A stretch of DNA of 38,795 bases from assembly GCA_937967465.1 (NCBI GenBank), contig CALBSW010000118.1, positions 1 through 38,795 of the forward strand, read 5' to 3'. The stretch is from an uncultured Flavobacteriales bacterium (GTDB taxonomy: Bacteria > Bacteroidota > Bacteroidia > Flavobacteriales_D > Sanyastnellaceae). The translations under genes were made by a program, and so were the position numbers. Under the pieces are notes generated by a model. That model ran no database searches. It was given only the letters and a program-made list of their open reading frames with translations, and had not been told where the DNA came from. Positions 1 through 8,282 of the stretch are shown piece by piece; the stretch's first letter is position 1, and each line of letters opens with the position of its first letter.

Positions 1-3000
1 CAATGGACTCCCCATCACCATAGTCACCGCCAGAGGCGACGAGGGTGTCGTTGACAGTGAGCGTGTAGCCACCCGGGGCGTAGATGCCATCGCCAAAGCT
101 GTCTGCGATGGTGAATGTGTAGCAGCCGGCGGCCGCGCAAACCGTCTGTTCTTCCGTCACACCGTCAGTGGTGTAGGGACCACCCGACGCGATGAGGGCT
201 CCGGCGTCATCGGTGAGGGTCCAGGTGATTTCATCCGGGTAAATGTCCGTGGTCACACTGACCACGATGGATTCGCCGGGGCCGGTGCAGGAGCCGTCGT
301 CGATGGTGGCATCCGCATCGTAATTGCAGCTCTCTGGGTCCGTGCAGCCGTAGCAGCTGAAGTCACAGCTGCCATTGTCTTCCAAGGCGTCCGGGTCGTA
401 GTTGCAGGCGGTGTTGTCGGTGCAACCGAATCCTTCGCCGACGCAGAACGTGGTCGATTCCGAGTCGCCAAAATCGCCACCCGATGCCACAACGCTGCCG
501 TCGACGGTCAAGCTGTAGTCGCCGATGCCATAGGCGCAGCAAATGCCGTCTCCAAAGCTGTCGGAAATGGTGAAGGTGTAGCAGCCGTCACCCGCACAGA
601 AGGATTCCGTGATGGTGGTGCCTGCGGTGTCGTACGGACCACCGGAAGCGACCTCTGCGCCCGTCGAATCGGTGAGGGTCCAGGTGGTCTCGCCAGGGAA
701 GTTGTCCGTCAGAATGGTCAAGACGAAGTCGAGCCCTTCGAAGAGGCAGGAGCCGTCGTCGAGGATGGCGTCAGGGTCAAAATTGCAGGCCGTGCTGTCG
801 GTGCAGCCACCGCAGGTGCTGTCATCGCCCCCGCACACACCGCATTGGTCAAGCTGGAGGCAGGAGCCGTCATCGACCACAGCCGCCGGGTCGAAGTTGC
901 ACGCCGTGCTGTCGGTACAGCCGCCGCAGGTGCTGTTGTCTCCGGCGCACACGCCGCAGAGGTCGAAGTCGGCACAGGACCCGTCGTCGATCGTGGCATT
1001 CGCATCGTAGTTGCAGCTGTTGGAGTCGGTGCAGCCTTCCACCACACCGCCGATGCACACCTCGTTGACGGTGATGTCGGCGACGTACGTCACGGCACCA
1101 CCGGCGGAGTAGCCGTTGATGAGCTGGATCGTCCAGTCTCCGCTTCCGGTGAGGCCAGAATTGCTGAGGTCAACAGAAGCGGTGTAGACGCCAGACGCGT
1201 CGACGGCCCAATCGCCAGGCCAGACGGTGGAGTAGTTCCCCAAGTCCGTGCATCCGGCCGACACTGTGGCGCTGAATCCGCCGAATTCGATGCAGTTGCC
1301 GTCCGGCGAATTGATGACCACAAGGAGGTCAGCAGGCCAGCTTCCAGCGGAAGAAGTGTAGTCGAGGGTGATGTCGATGCCCGTTACTTCACCTGTCCCC
1401 GTGAAGGTGGTCGCCGTTCCCGCTTGACCACCGGACAAGGTCTCGGTCAGGCTGAGGTCGGTGAAGCAATCGCAAATGCCGCCGACAGGAGGGTAGGTGC
1501 AGGAAGCGTCGTCAATGGTGGCGTCGGGGTTGTAGTTGCAGGCCGTGCTGTCCGTGCAGCCGACACAGCTGGTGCCGTCGCCCGCGCAGATGCCACACTG
1601 GTCCACGTCTGCACAGGAGCCATCGTCCACCGTGGCCTCCGCGTTGTAGTTGCAGAAAGCGGGGTCGGTACAACCGAAGCAGCTGAAGTCGCAGCTGCCG
1701 TCATCGGCCACGGCGTCCGGGTTGTAATTGCAGGCGCCGGCATCCGTGCATCCGAGGACGATGTCGCCCACGCACACTTCCGTGGATTCCACGTTGGTGA
1801 AATCTCCGCCTGAGGCGAGGATCACACCATCTTGGGAGAACTCATATCCGCCGTTTCCATAAGCGCAGCACATGCCATCTCCGAAGCTGTCGTAGACGTT
1901 GAGCGTGTAGCACCCGTCGCCGACACAGGAGGTCTCCACGACCGTGCCGCTGCCGCTATACGGACCACCATTCCAGACGACGGTGCCGGCCGCATCCACC
2001 AACTCCCAGGTGGTTTCTCCCGGGTAGCTGTCGAGCGTCAAGGTCATGACGACATCCACGCCTTGGGAGTCCAAGCTGAAGCTGCTGCTGGCCGCATCGT
2101 TGGATGTGTTTTCGTCGGTGCCGCCGTTGGGCGCAGAGACGGCGATGTCAAAGGTGTGGTCCCCATCTCCTGGCGTGAGGGTTGGGAGCGTGATGGTCTC
2201 AGACTCTCCAAAGGCGAGACTGCCGGTCCAACTGAAGATTTGGTCTGCACCGCCATCGACCGAGTAGGTCAAGGTGGCCGAGGTCAAGTCCACTCCGCCG
2301 TTGTTGAACAGGGTGACTTCCGGTGTGACGTCCGTGGCGCAGGAAAAGCCCGATGGCTGAGCGACATTGAGGATGGAGGCGTCGAGATCGAAGTCCGGGA
2401 CTGCCGGCAGACAACCATTGGAGCTCAGCAAGCTCACGCGGGTTCCACCTGGGGCAAAAAGGGCTTGCATGCGGTCCGCTTGCCCCTGAGAGAACACATT
2501 CATGCAGGCATCGTCGCTGTAGTCCATGTAGTTCTGGACCATGTCTTCCGACCCGCAACTCACACTGCCGAGGGCACAGCCGTAATTGGCGCCATCCGAT
2601 TCAGGGGTGTCGGCGACAAAGTCGTCGGTGCCACAAGGGCCATCGCCCCAGATGTGGCGGAGGTTGAGCCAGTGTCCCACCTCATGGGTGGCGGTGCGAC
2701 CGAGGTTGTAGGCGCCGGCACCCGCTCCGTTCAAGCCCACGAACTGGTAGCCGCAGACAATGCCATCCGTGGCTGCAGGCCCGCCCGGGAACTGCGCATA
2801 TCCGAGCAATCCGCCTCCGAGATTGCAGACCCAGAAGTTCATGTAGTCCTCCCGAGGCCAAGCATCAGAACCGCCCGCACTGCTGAACTTCACATTGTCT
2901 GAGGTGCCAAAGCTGCCCACCGTGGTCGGCACCCGGAGAATGCCGTCCGAGGGCGCACCATTGGGGTCGCGCGTGGCCAGGCAGAACTCGATTTCCGTGT

Positions 3001-3394
3001 CTGCCGCCTGCGGCCAGAGGTTGTCTTGGTCCGCATTCAAGCGGCGGAAGTCGTCGTTGAGCACTTGAAGCTGCTCCAGGAGCTTCGAGTCGGGGATGTT
3101 CTCCGCATCGTTGGCATAGACCACGTGGAACACCACGGGAATGGTGACCACGACCGGTTGCATTTGCGCACCATTGGCTCGGGCCTCTTGACGGGCCTGC
3201 ACAAATGCAGCCGTCTGCTTCTCGAGATCGCTGTGTCGCTTGGCGTAAGCGGCATCCAGTCCCATCAGCTGGACGTGCTTCTCATGTGCGGCGCATTCGC
3301 GCTGGGCAGGAGCCGTTGGTGTCTTGGCTTGGGTCCAGACGGTGGAAGGGGCGCTCAACAACAGGGTGAGCACGAGGAGGCAAAAGGTTCTCAT
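1..3394 (-). CDS. Secreted M43 (cytophagalysin/pappalysin-type) zinc metalloprotease with repeat-rich C-terminal half, 3' end outside window
   Basis: The frame is open from ATG 3394 to the window edge (1131 codons, no stop), so the C-terminus, where a T9SS sorting domain would be expected, is not visible. Residues 1-22 form a signal peptide. Residues 85-315 are the M43 peptidase: zinc motif HEVGHWLNLRH at 237-247, a Met-turn NYMDYSDDACMN at 288-299, and paired cysteines. Residues 335-440 resemble a CARDB-type beta domain. Then follow about 100-residue modules with a SFGDG core (447-547, 888-988, 1042 onward), eight GCTD...DDGSC repeats, two short CGVC/CGIC spacers, and a P-domain-like jelly roll (about 645-782). 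It is inferred to be exported and to cut extracellular protein; the substrate is unknown. It stands alone, upstream of and divergent from the tRNA. No clear promoter was found. Confidence 0.93.
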   Translation of the reverse strand, partial: MRTFCLLVLTLLLSAPSTVWTQAKTPTAPAQRECAAHEKHVQLMGLDAAYAKRHSDLEKQTAAFVQARQEARANGAQMQPVVVTIPVVFHVVYANDAENIPDSKLLEQLQVLNDDFRRLNADQDNLWPQAADTEIEFCLATRDPNGAPSDGILRVPTTVGSFGTSDNVKFSSAGGSDAWPREDYMNFWVCNLGGGLLGYAQFPGGPAATDGIVCGYQFVGLNGAGAGAYNLGRTATHEVGHWLNLRHIWGDGPCGTDDFVADTPESDGANYGCALGSVSCGSEDMVQNYMDYSDDACMNVFSQGQADRMQALFAPGGTRVSLLSSNGCLPAVPDFDLDASILNVAQPSGFSCATDVTPEVTLFNNGGVDLTSATLTYSVDGGADQIFSWTGSLAFGESETITLPTLTPGDGDHTFDIAVSAPNGGTDENTSNDAASSSFSLDSQGVDVVMTLTLDSYPGETTWELVDAAGTVVWNGGPYSGSGTVVETSCVGDGCYTLNVYDSFGDGMCCAYGNGGYEFSQDGVILASGGDFTNVESTEVCVGDIVLGCTDAGACNYNPDAVADDGSCDFSCFGCTDPAFCNYNAEATVDDGSCADVDQCGICAGDGTSCVGCTDSTACNYNPDATIDDASCTYPPVGGICDCFTDLSLTETLSGGQAGTATTFTGTGEVTGIDITLDYTSSAGSWPADLLVVINSPDGNCIEFGGFSATVSAGCTDLGNYSTVWPGDWAVDASGVYTASVDLSNSGLTGSGDWTIQLINGYSAGGAVTYVADITVNEVCIGGVVEGCTDSNSCNYDANATIDDGSCADFDLCGVCAGDNSTCGGCTDSTACNFDPAAVVDDGSCLQLDQCGVCGGDDSTCGGCTDSTACNFDPDAILDDGSCLFEGLDFVLTILTDNFPGETTWTLTDSTGAEVASGGPYDTAGTTITESFCAGDGCYTFTISDSFGDGICCAYGIGDYSLTVDGSVVASGGDFGDSESTTFCVGEGFGCTDNTACNYDPDALEDNGSCDFSCYGCTDPESCNYDADATIDDGSCTGPGESIVVSVTTDIYPDEITWTLTDDAGALIASGGPYTTDGVTEEQTVCAAAGCYTFTIADSFGDGIYAPGGYTLTVNDTLVASGGDYGDGESI
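287..1753 (-). repeat. Eight copies of a 21-residue GCTD...DDGSC repeat within the M43 protease
   Basis: Each unit has the form GCTDxxxCNYxxxAxxDDGSC and is 63 bp long. Copies read on the minus strand lie at 1753-1691, 1675-1613, 1561-1499, 1036-974, 922-860, 808-746, 427-365 and 349-287. All keep the Cys at positions 2, 8 and 21 and the Asp pair near the end, with small changes (DDASC in copy 3, DNGSC in copy 7). They are separated either by a few residues or by larger SFGDG and P-domain-like modules. The Cys/Asp pattern suggests disulfide-stapled, calcium-binding stalk segments; that is inference. Confidence 0.9.
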
Positions 3395-3532
3395 GGTGAG
3401 GAGTAAAAGGCAGTCTCACAATGTCACACAAATTCTCCAAACCGACTACTTATTATAGGTCGTGTCTTCTCTCACTTTTGTCGACGGGTGCATTGCGGAG
3501 ATGTTGTTTTGGTGTAAATTCGCCGTCCGCAA

Positions 3533-3605
3533 GCGAGAATAGCTCAGTTGGTAGAGCACAACCTTGCCAAGGTTGGGGTCGCGAGTTCGAGTCTCGTTTC
3601 TCGCT
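3533..3605 (+). tRNA. tRNA-Gly (anticodon GCC)
   Basis: A full cloverleaf of 73 nt can be drawn. Acceptor stem GCGAGAA (3533-3539) pairs with TTCTCGC (3598-3604). The D-stem GCTC/GAGC surrounds AGTTGGTA. The anticodon stem CAACC/GGTTG holds loop TTGCCAA, with anticodon GCC at 3566-3568. The T-stem GCGAG/CTCGT encloses TTCGAGT. The discriminator is T3605. No CCA is encoded, so CCA must be added enzymatically. Confidence 0.97.
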
Positions 3606-3610
3606 CAGTC

Positions 3611-3644
3611 AAGAAGGACTTCCGAAAGGAGGTCCTTCTTTGTT
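3611..3644 (+). terminator. Intrinsic terminator after tRNA-Gly
   Basis: A 13-bp stem (3611-3623 with 3628-3640, one G-T pair) is closed by a GAAA tetraloop and followed by TGTTTT. It lies 5 nt after the tRNA. The same hairpin sits just beyond the stop of the convergent kdtA gene and could also stop its transcripts, although the minus side lacks a T-run outside the stem. Confidence 0.85.
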
Positions 3645-3663
3645 TTCAAGGCCTTCGGTGAAG

Positions 3664-4932
3664 TCAGGACTTGGCCAGCAGCGCCGAAACGATTCGGTCG
3701 GCAGCCCCGCGGTGGGCGAGGACCCAAGCTTTCGCGGCCTGCCCAGCTTCGCGGCGTTGCACGTCATGCTCGGTGCTTGTCCATTCTGCGATCCAATCTG
3801 CCAGTCCGCCCGGGTGCAGGTGAATGGTCAAGGCACCCGCGTCGTGGAGTCCCGCGATTTCCCGGAACCCTTCGACTTTGGGGCCAACGGCCACGGGAAG
3901 GCCATGGGCTGCGGGTTCCAGGGTGTTGTGTACCCCTGCTCGCCATCCACCGCCGACGATGGCGAGGTCAGCGAGCCGGTAGGCATCGCGGAGGCATCCC
4001 ATTTGATCGAGGACCAATCCCGTTGCCCTTGGAAACGCGCCCGAGGCGCAGTCAGAGGCCCGCACGACGTCGGCCTCGGAGCACCATGCATCCACTGAGG
4101 CGCCGGTGATGTCGTGTGGCACCATGACAAAGGCCCAGCCTGCAGGCCAGTTCTCACGGGCGATGCGCAGGGCATCCCATTCCCCGGGCCAGCCACTGCC
4201 AATGAGCAGGAGCCGCCGCTCTCCCTTCCACGCCTCCATGCGCTGAAGCGTCTCTTGGACGGCCGGGTCCATGGGACGATCGAGGGCTTGGAGCACCCGG
4301 TCTGCCCGGGGGTCGCCGGTCACGGAGCAAGACAGACCGAATTCCGCAAGTGTGGATTGGGAAGCGGCATCTTGAACATGGAGGGAGTCCAATGTGGCGA
4401 GGTGCTGCCGGACCCACCATCCCCAGCCGTTCATGGGGTGCCGGCCACGATCGAATCGGGCGGCGACGAGGTGGATGCGAGTGCCGTGTTGGCGGAGGGC
4501 GCGCAGCAGGTTGGGCCAGAGTTCGTACTTGACCAATACCGTGTCTTCAGCATCCAGCAGGGCTGCGAACCGACGGGTCTCGGAGGCCCCATCCCAAGGG
4601 AGATAGTCGATGTGGTCTGCGGCGGACTCCGTGATGGCTTCCCGGCCTGAAGGGGAGAAGAACGTGAGCAGAATCGGGCGGTTTGGCGCCTGGGCTGCCA
4701 GGGCATCGAGCAGGGGTGCGGCTTGCTCGTACTCGCCGACGGATGCGCAGTGCACATGAAGCCAGCGGCCGGTCTTTCCCGTTGCGATGGCCGCGGCTTT
4801 GGCTGCCCGAATGCGCGCCATCCAACCGTGTCGTCCCCGCACAGCGAGCCGGGCCTTCCGGTGTCCGAAGGCCGATGCGGCCCGCAGCAGCCACCAGGCC
4901 AGGGTGATGCCGATGCTGTAGAGCCCGCGCAT
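3664..4932 (-). CDS. waaA: 3-deoxy-D-manno-octulosonic acid (Kdo) transferase
   Basis: A GT30 family enzyme that adds Kdo from CMP-Kdo to lipid A precursor at the inner membrane, the first inner-core LPS step. The 422-residue length matches the family. ATG 4932 (MRGLYSIG) is chosen because it begins the usual N-terminal membrane anchor; the frame is open further upstream but would overlap the preceding gene. Visible motifs are the catalytic-Glu segment HCASVGEYEQA (E67), LTFFSPSGREA, VKYELWPN, the TGDPRADRV region, and the C-terminal donor-binding block VGGGW...HNTLEPAAHGLPVAVGP. It lies 2 nt after the stop of the barrel-like gene at 4935-5708, so the three minus-strand genes probably form one transcript. 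Also called kdtA. Confidence 0.95.
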   Translation of the reverse strand: MRGLYSIGITLAWWLLRAASAFGHRKARLAVRGRHGWMARIRAAKAAAIATGKTGRWLHVHCASVGEYEQAAPLLDALAAQAPNRPILLTFFSPSGREAITESAADHIDYLPWDGASETRRFAALLDAEDTVLVKYELWPNLLRALRQHGTRIHLVAARFDRGRHPMNGWGWWVRQHLATLDSLHVQDAASQSTLAEFGLSCSVTGDPRADRVLQALDRPMDPAVQETLQRMEAWKGERRLLLIGSGWPGEWDALRIARENWPAGWAFVMVPHDITGASVDAWCSEADVVRASDCASGAFPRATGLVLDQMGCLRDAYRLADLAIVGGGWRAGVHNTLEPAAHGLPVAVGPKVEGFREIAGLHDAGALTIHLHPGGLADWIAEWTSTEHDVQRREAGQAAKAWVLAHRGAADRIVSALLAKS

Positions 4933-4934
4933 GC

Positions 4935-5708
4935 TCAGTAGAAGTAGTCGAGGGATGTGGTGCGGGCTTTGAGCCGCAGGATCCAACCGGCAAAGACCCC
5001 GACAGCCCGGTCTGCGCGCGGTCCGACATCGGTGGTGCCGGTGTCCGCATTCCAGGTTCGGTTGGGCTGCAGCCGGCCGAGCCACGTTTCCAGACCGAAC
5101 TGGAACCGGGCCTGCCCATTGGGACTGTGGTATTCGAACCCGGCCCTTGGAAGCAGCAGCCAGCCGCCGGTCAACCGATCATAGCCGGCCAAATGGGGTT
5201 CGTCGAGTTGGGTGACCCGGTTGCCGCGGTTTTGAAAATGGACCTTGTGCTCCCAGAATCCGGCGCCGAGTTCCGCAATGAACCCCGTTTCCGGGTGGCG
5301 CCCCCCGCTCTTCCATTTGCGGCCGGCCGTGACATGGAAAACCGTGCCGCGTTGTTGGGCCGTGACAAGCGCGATGCGCCCTTCATTGTCCACGATGTGT
5401 CCGTTGGGATCGACGAGGTTCTGAAGCAATCCGGGTTCGCGAACATCCGCTCCGGTCTGGAAGCGGTAATGCAGTCCGAATCGCCAACCGGATGCCGTAC
5501 TGCGTCGGATGCCCATGCCGACGGTATTGGACAGGCCGAACCGGTCCGCCAAAGGCCCGGCAGGCGCCTGTCCGCCGACATGCAGAATCAGTTGGGTTCC
5601 CACCACCGGGGCGGTGGCATTCTCCCCCGGATTCACCCCATCGGACTGTGCGCGTCCTCCCGAGATGAAGGACAGTGCGGCAGCGAGGAGGACGAGATTC
5701 CGGAACAT
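4935..5708 (-). CDS. Predicted outer-membrane/beta-barrel protein, unknown function
   Basis: 257 residues. ATG 5708 is preferred because it gives a clean signal peptide (MFRNLVLLAAALSFISGGRAQ) and overlaps the upstream stop by one base (TGATG). The mature part alternates short polar and aromatic strands, with features such as GFIAELGAGFWEHKV and GWLLLPRAGFEYHS, and ends in an aromatic residue (SLDYFY), as BAM-assembled barrels often do. I do not recognise a named family. Its place between another barrel-like gene and waaA suggests a cell-envelope role, but the linkage may only reflect co-transcription. Confidence 0.8.
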   Translation of the reverse strand: MFRNLVLLAAALSFISGGRAQSDGVNPGENATAPVVGTQLILHVGGQAPAGPLADRFGLSNTVGMGIRRSTASGWRFGLHYRFQTGADVREPGLLQNLVDPNGHIVDNEGRIALVTAQQRGTVFHVTAGRKWKSGGRHPETGFIAELGAGFWEHKVHFQNRGNRVTQLDEPHLAGYDRLTGGWLLLPRAGFEYHSPNGQARFQFGLETWLGRLQPNRTWNADTGTTDVGPRADRAVGVFAGWILRLKARTTSLDYFY

Positions 5709-6265
5709 CACAGGGGAAAGCTCAATCCGACGAGGAAGCCACTCAAGAGCAGTCCGCCATTGAGTTGGGCCATGAGGGTCCAGTCGTCCAGTTCGTATCG
5801 GGCCCCGATCTGGCCAGCAAGCTGGAAACCGCCAATCGCGTTGCCGCCGTAGTTGCCCGGTGCCGCGCCGACTCCGGCCCACTTGTAGTTGTGGACGTAC
5901 CACCCGAGTGTCAATCCGGCGAACAGGTCGAGGTCATCGGCGTCGAGTTCGATGAAATGGTAGTTGCCTTGGAGCCCGAGGCCGAGGTATTGGTGGGTCC
6001 AACTGCCGGCACTGCCGTTCTCTCCGTAGGATTGAAACGAGGCCATCAGCGCCGCAGAGAAATGGTCGTCAATGGTTTGCTCCACGCCCGCATACACCGG
6101 GAGTCCGCGCGTGCTCAAACCGAATCCCGCATGAATCAGGTCGTACCGGTCGCCGGAGTTCAGCTGAACCTGTCCAGCGGCTTCCTGTTGAAACCCTGTG
6201 AGGCCCACCATGAGGAGGAGCACACAAAACACCCCTTGAATCGGGCTTGATTGTCGACGAATCAT
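5708..6265 (-). CDS. Small predicted outer-membrane beta-barrel protein, unknown function
   Basis: 185 residues from ATG 6265, which yields a signal sequence of about 32 residues (MIRRQSSPIQGVFCVLLLMV...). The mature region is rich in Gly and aromatic residues with alternating strand character (for example YLGLGLQGNYHFIELDADD and LDLFAGLTLGWYVHNYKW), resembling the 8-stranded outer-membrane barrel group (PorV/OmpW-like in size). No specific family is recognised. It is the first gene of the minus-strand group leading to waaA and is divergent from the arylsulfotransferase-like gene across a short AT-rich gap. In-frame codons upstream of 6265 exist but overlap the divergent gene and do not make a signal peptide. 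Confidence 0.8.
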   Translation of the reverse strand: MIRRQSSPIQGVFCVLLLMVGLTGFQQEAAGQVQLNSGDRYDLIHAGFGLSTRGLPVYAGVEQTIDDHFSAALMASFQSYGENGSAGSWTHQYLGLGLQGNYHFIELDADDLDLFAGLTLGWYVHNYKWAGVGAAPGNYGGNAIGGFQLAGQIGARYELDDWTLMAQLNGGLLLSGFLVGLSFPL

Positions 6266-6302
6266 TAAAAAATGTCGATAAAATTGACTAAATTGAAAGC
6301 GA
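6262..6302. promoter_or_regulatory. AT-rich divergent promoter region
   Basis: This 40-bp gap between starts 6265 (-) and 6303 (+) is far richer in A+T than its surroundings. On the plus strand TAAATTG (6289-6295) lies 7 nt before ATG 6303, similar to the TAAATTG upstream of the thioredoxin gene. No convincing minus-strand -7 box was found. Confidence 0.4.
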
Positions 6303-8279
6303 ATGTGTGATGTATCCACGGCCATTCCGCAGGTGCAAGTTGAGCACGAGGGCCCCTCTTGTGCAGGCTTTCGGTTGAATTTGTCCGCCCCAACGTGGGG
6401 AAGAACGGCCATTCAGGGCGTGTTCGCATGCGCCATGTTGTGGATGTTGTCCCCCCTTCAGGCGCAAGAGAGCCTGGATGTGGCCGTGGTGGTGGAACCC
6501 GGACAAACCCTCTCGCCCGGTTGGATTTTGGTGTCTCCTCGGGTGAGTGCCAATCAGACGTATCCCATCATTGTGAACGGTGCAGGCGAGGTGGTGTACA
6601 ACCAGTTGACGCCCCTTCACGGATTCAACTTTGACCAGAATCCGGACGGCCGGTTGTCCTGGTTTTCCACGTTGATCGGAGAATGGCACGTGCTGGACAG
6701 CAGCTTGACCACGACGGAGTCGGTCATCTTCAACGGAGCGAGTGAGGACTTTCACGACCTGGAGTTGAGGGCGGACGGCACCCGGCTGTTGATGGGAAAG
6801 GAAAATGTGGTGATGGACTTGTCCGACAGCATTCCTCCCCCCGAGGATCCGGAGAAGGCGGTCATCGATTGCCTGCTTCAGGAACAAGACGCAGAAGGCA
6901 ACGTCACTTGGTTTTGGCGGGCCACCGAGCACATTCCCCCAACGTGGTGCTCCCACTGCAATTGGGAGGCGAGCCTGATCGATGCCTACCACCACAACGC
7001 CTTCGAAACCCAGGCGGATGGCAACATTCTGCTGTGCCTGCGCAACATGGATTTGGTCGTGCTCATCGACCGGCAGACAGGCGGCATCCTGTGGCATTTG
7101 GGTGGGCCGGAGTCCGACTTCGCTTTTACGGAAGCCAATGGGGCATTTGCCCAGCAACACGATGCCCAGCTGCTGCCCAATGACCGCATCCTGATCTACG
7201 ACAATGCCACCGGCAGCGAACCATTGGTGTCACGCGGCGTGGAGTATCAGCTCAACCTCGAGGCTGGAACGGCGACCCTCCTGCAGGAGTGGCCCCATCC
7301 AGAAGGCAGTTTCGCATCTTCCCAAGGCAGCATCCAGCGCCTCGCAGATGGGGGCACTTTGATTGGTTGGGGCAATGCGTTGAGCGATGAGCTGGGCGGC
7401 GGCAGTGCGAGTGAATTCGCCCCCAATGGCGCTTTGCGGGGCACCATTTACTTTCCCGGGGGCAATGTCAGCTACCGCGCCCGGAAGGTCCAAGCGGGCG
7501 CCCTTCCCCTGCACATCGGGTGTACCCATCCCGAAGCCTGCAATTTCTCGGAAGAGGCGATCGTGGATGAGGGGTGCGTCTTTGTGGGAAGCGCTTGCGA
7601 TGACGGCGATGTCTGTACGGTAGGCGATGTGATTCAGGCCGATTGCGGGTGCGCGGGATTCCTGCCTCCGCCATCCGGGGAAAGCCAATGTCAGGATCCG
7701 GTGGCGTTGAATTTCAATCCCTGCTCCGCGCTGCCCTTTGACGATGGCAGTTGCCAGTATGCCGTGACATTCCGCCTTGATGCCTCCCAATCGGGCAGCA
7801 TTCCAGAAGAGGTGCAGCTTCAATTGTCAGGTTTTGCGCCCCTGCAGATGGCGCCGGGCGGATTCGGAACGTGGACGGCGGATGCCATCCTCGAATCGGG
7901 AGAATGGAGCTTCGGCTTCCTTGCGGATGGACAAGGAGACGGCGTGGTTCGCACGTTGGACTTGACCTTTCCGGCATCCTGGGACGGGGGTGAAGTCCGG
8001 GCTTGCTTGGGGTTGGAGGCCTCCGCCTGCCCAGGGTGCACAGACCCGGATGACGCGGCATTCAGTCCTTTCGCTGTCGACGATGTGCTCTGTGGGGCCG
8101 GTCCGACGGGGTGCACGGTGCCAGGAGCGGACAATTACGACGCCACGGCCTTCTTCGACGATGGCAGTTGCACGTTCCAGGCAGAGCCCGAATGCGCAGT
8201 GGACTTGACCGGAGACGGCATCATCGGGGTGTCAGACGTCCTCTTGCTCTTGACCTACTTCGGCCTTCTCTGCGACTGA
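6303..8279 (+). CDS. Secreted arylsulfotransferase (ASST)-family protein with GCT repeats and dockerin-like C-terminus
   Basis: 658 residues from ATG 6303. The hydrophobic signal segment begins only near residue 36 (GVFACAMLWMLSPLQAQ), so a TTG start at 6375 or 6381 would give a more ordinary signal peptide; the start is uncertain. Residues of about 60-395 match the Arylsulfotran_2 type beta-propeller: YHHNAFETQADGNILLCLRN, then IDRQTGGILWHLGGPESDF, then FAQQHDAQLLPNDRILIYDN. These are the His-containing blade motifs of PQQ-like or ASST enzymes, which move sulfate between phenols. After this come four degenerate GCT(D/H)...DDGSC units (about 400-630), related to those in the M43 protease. The protein ends with a single EF-hand/dockerin-like motif, DLTGDGIIGVSDVLLLL. 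No T9SS domain follows. The substrate is unknown. Confidence 0.85.
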   Translation: MCDVSTAIPQVQVEHEGPSCAGFRLNLSAPTWGRTAIQGVFACAMLWMLSPLQAQESLDVAVVVEPGQTLSPGWILVSPRVSANQTYPIIVNGAGEVVYNQLTPLHGFNFDQNPDGRLSWFSTLIGEWHVLDSSLTTTESVIFNGASEDFHDLELRADGTRLLMGKENVVMDLSDSIPPPEDPEKAVIDCLLQEQDAEGNVTWFWRATEHIPPTWCSHCNWEASLIDAYHHNAFETQADGNILLCLRNMDLVVLIDRQTGGILWHLGGPESDFAFTEANGAFAQQHDAQLLPNDRILIYDNATGSEPLVSRGVEYQLNLEAGTATLLQEWPHPEGSFASSQGSIQRLADGGTLIGWGNALSDELGGGSASEFAPNGALRGTIYFPGGNVSYRARKVQAGALPLHIGCTHPEACNFSEEAIVDEGCVFVGSACDDGDVCTVGDVIQADCGCAGFLPPPSGESQCQDPVALNFNPCSALPFDDGSCQYAVTFRLDASQSGSIPEEVQLQLSGFAPLQMAPGGFGTWTADAILESGEWSFGFLADGQGDGVVRTLDLTFPASWDGGEVRACLGLEASACPGCTDPDDAAFSPFAVDDVLCGAGPTGCTVPGADNYDATAFFDDGSCTFQAEPECAVDLTGDGIIGVSDVLLLLTYFGLLCD

Positions 8280-8282
8280 CCC

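Noticed and set aside
287..1753. A CRISPR array, suggested by regular 63-bp units.
   Set aside because: The repeats are in frame, differ in sequence, encode a GCTD protein motif and are separated by coding modules of varied length.
609..2902. Several plus-strand frames of 130-356 codons across the M43 protease gene.
   Set aside because: The minus-strand reading gives a signal peptide, the zinc motif, the Met-turn and regular repeats over 1131 codons without a stop. The plus frames have no such content.
3395..3532. The 138-bp gap upstream of the M43 gene, examined for a small gene or riboswitch.
   Set aside because: It has an AT-rich stretch (about 3430-3475) that may hold promoters, but I found no convincing -33/-7 pair, hairpin or coding frame with a good start.
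3421..4109. Plus-strand frames running through the tRNA and into the complement of waaA.
   Set aside because: They cross the tRNA cloverleaf and terminator and have no protein features; waaA on the other strand explains the region.
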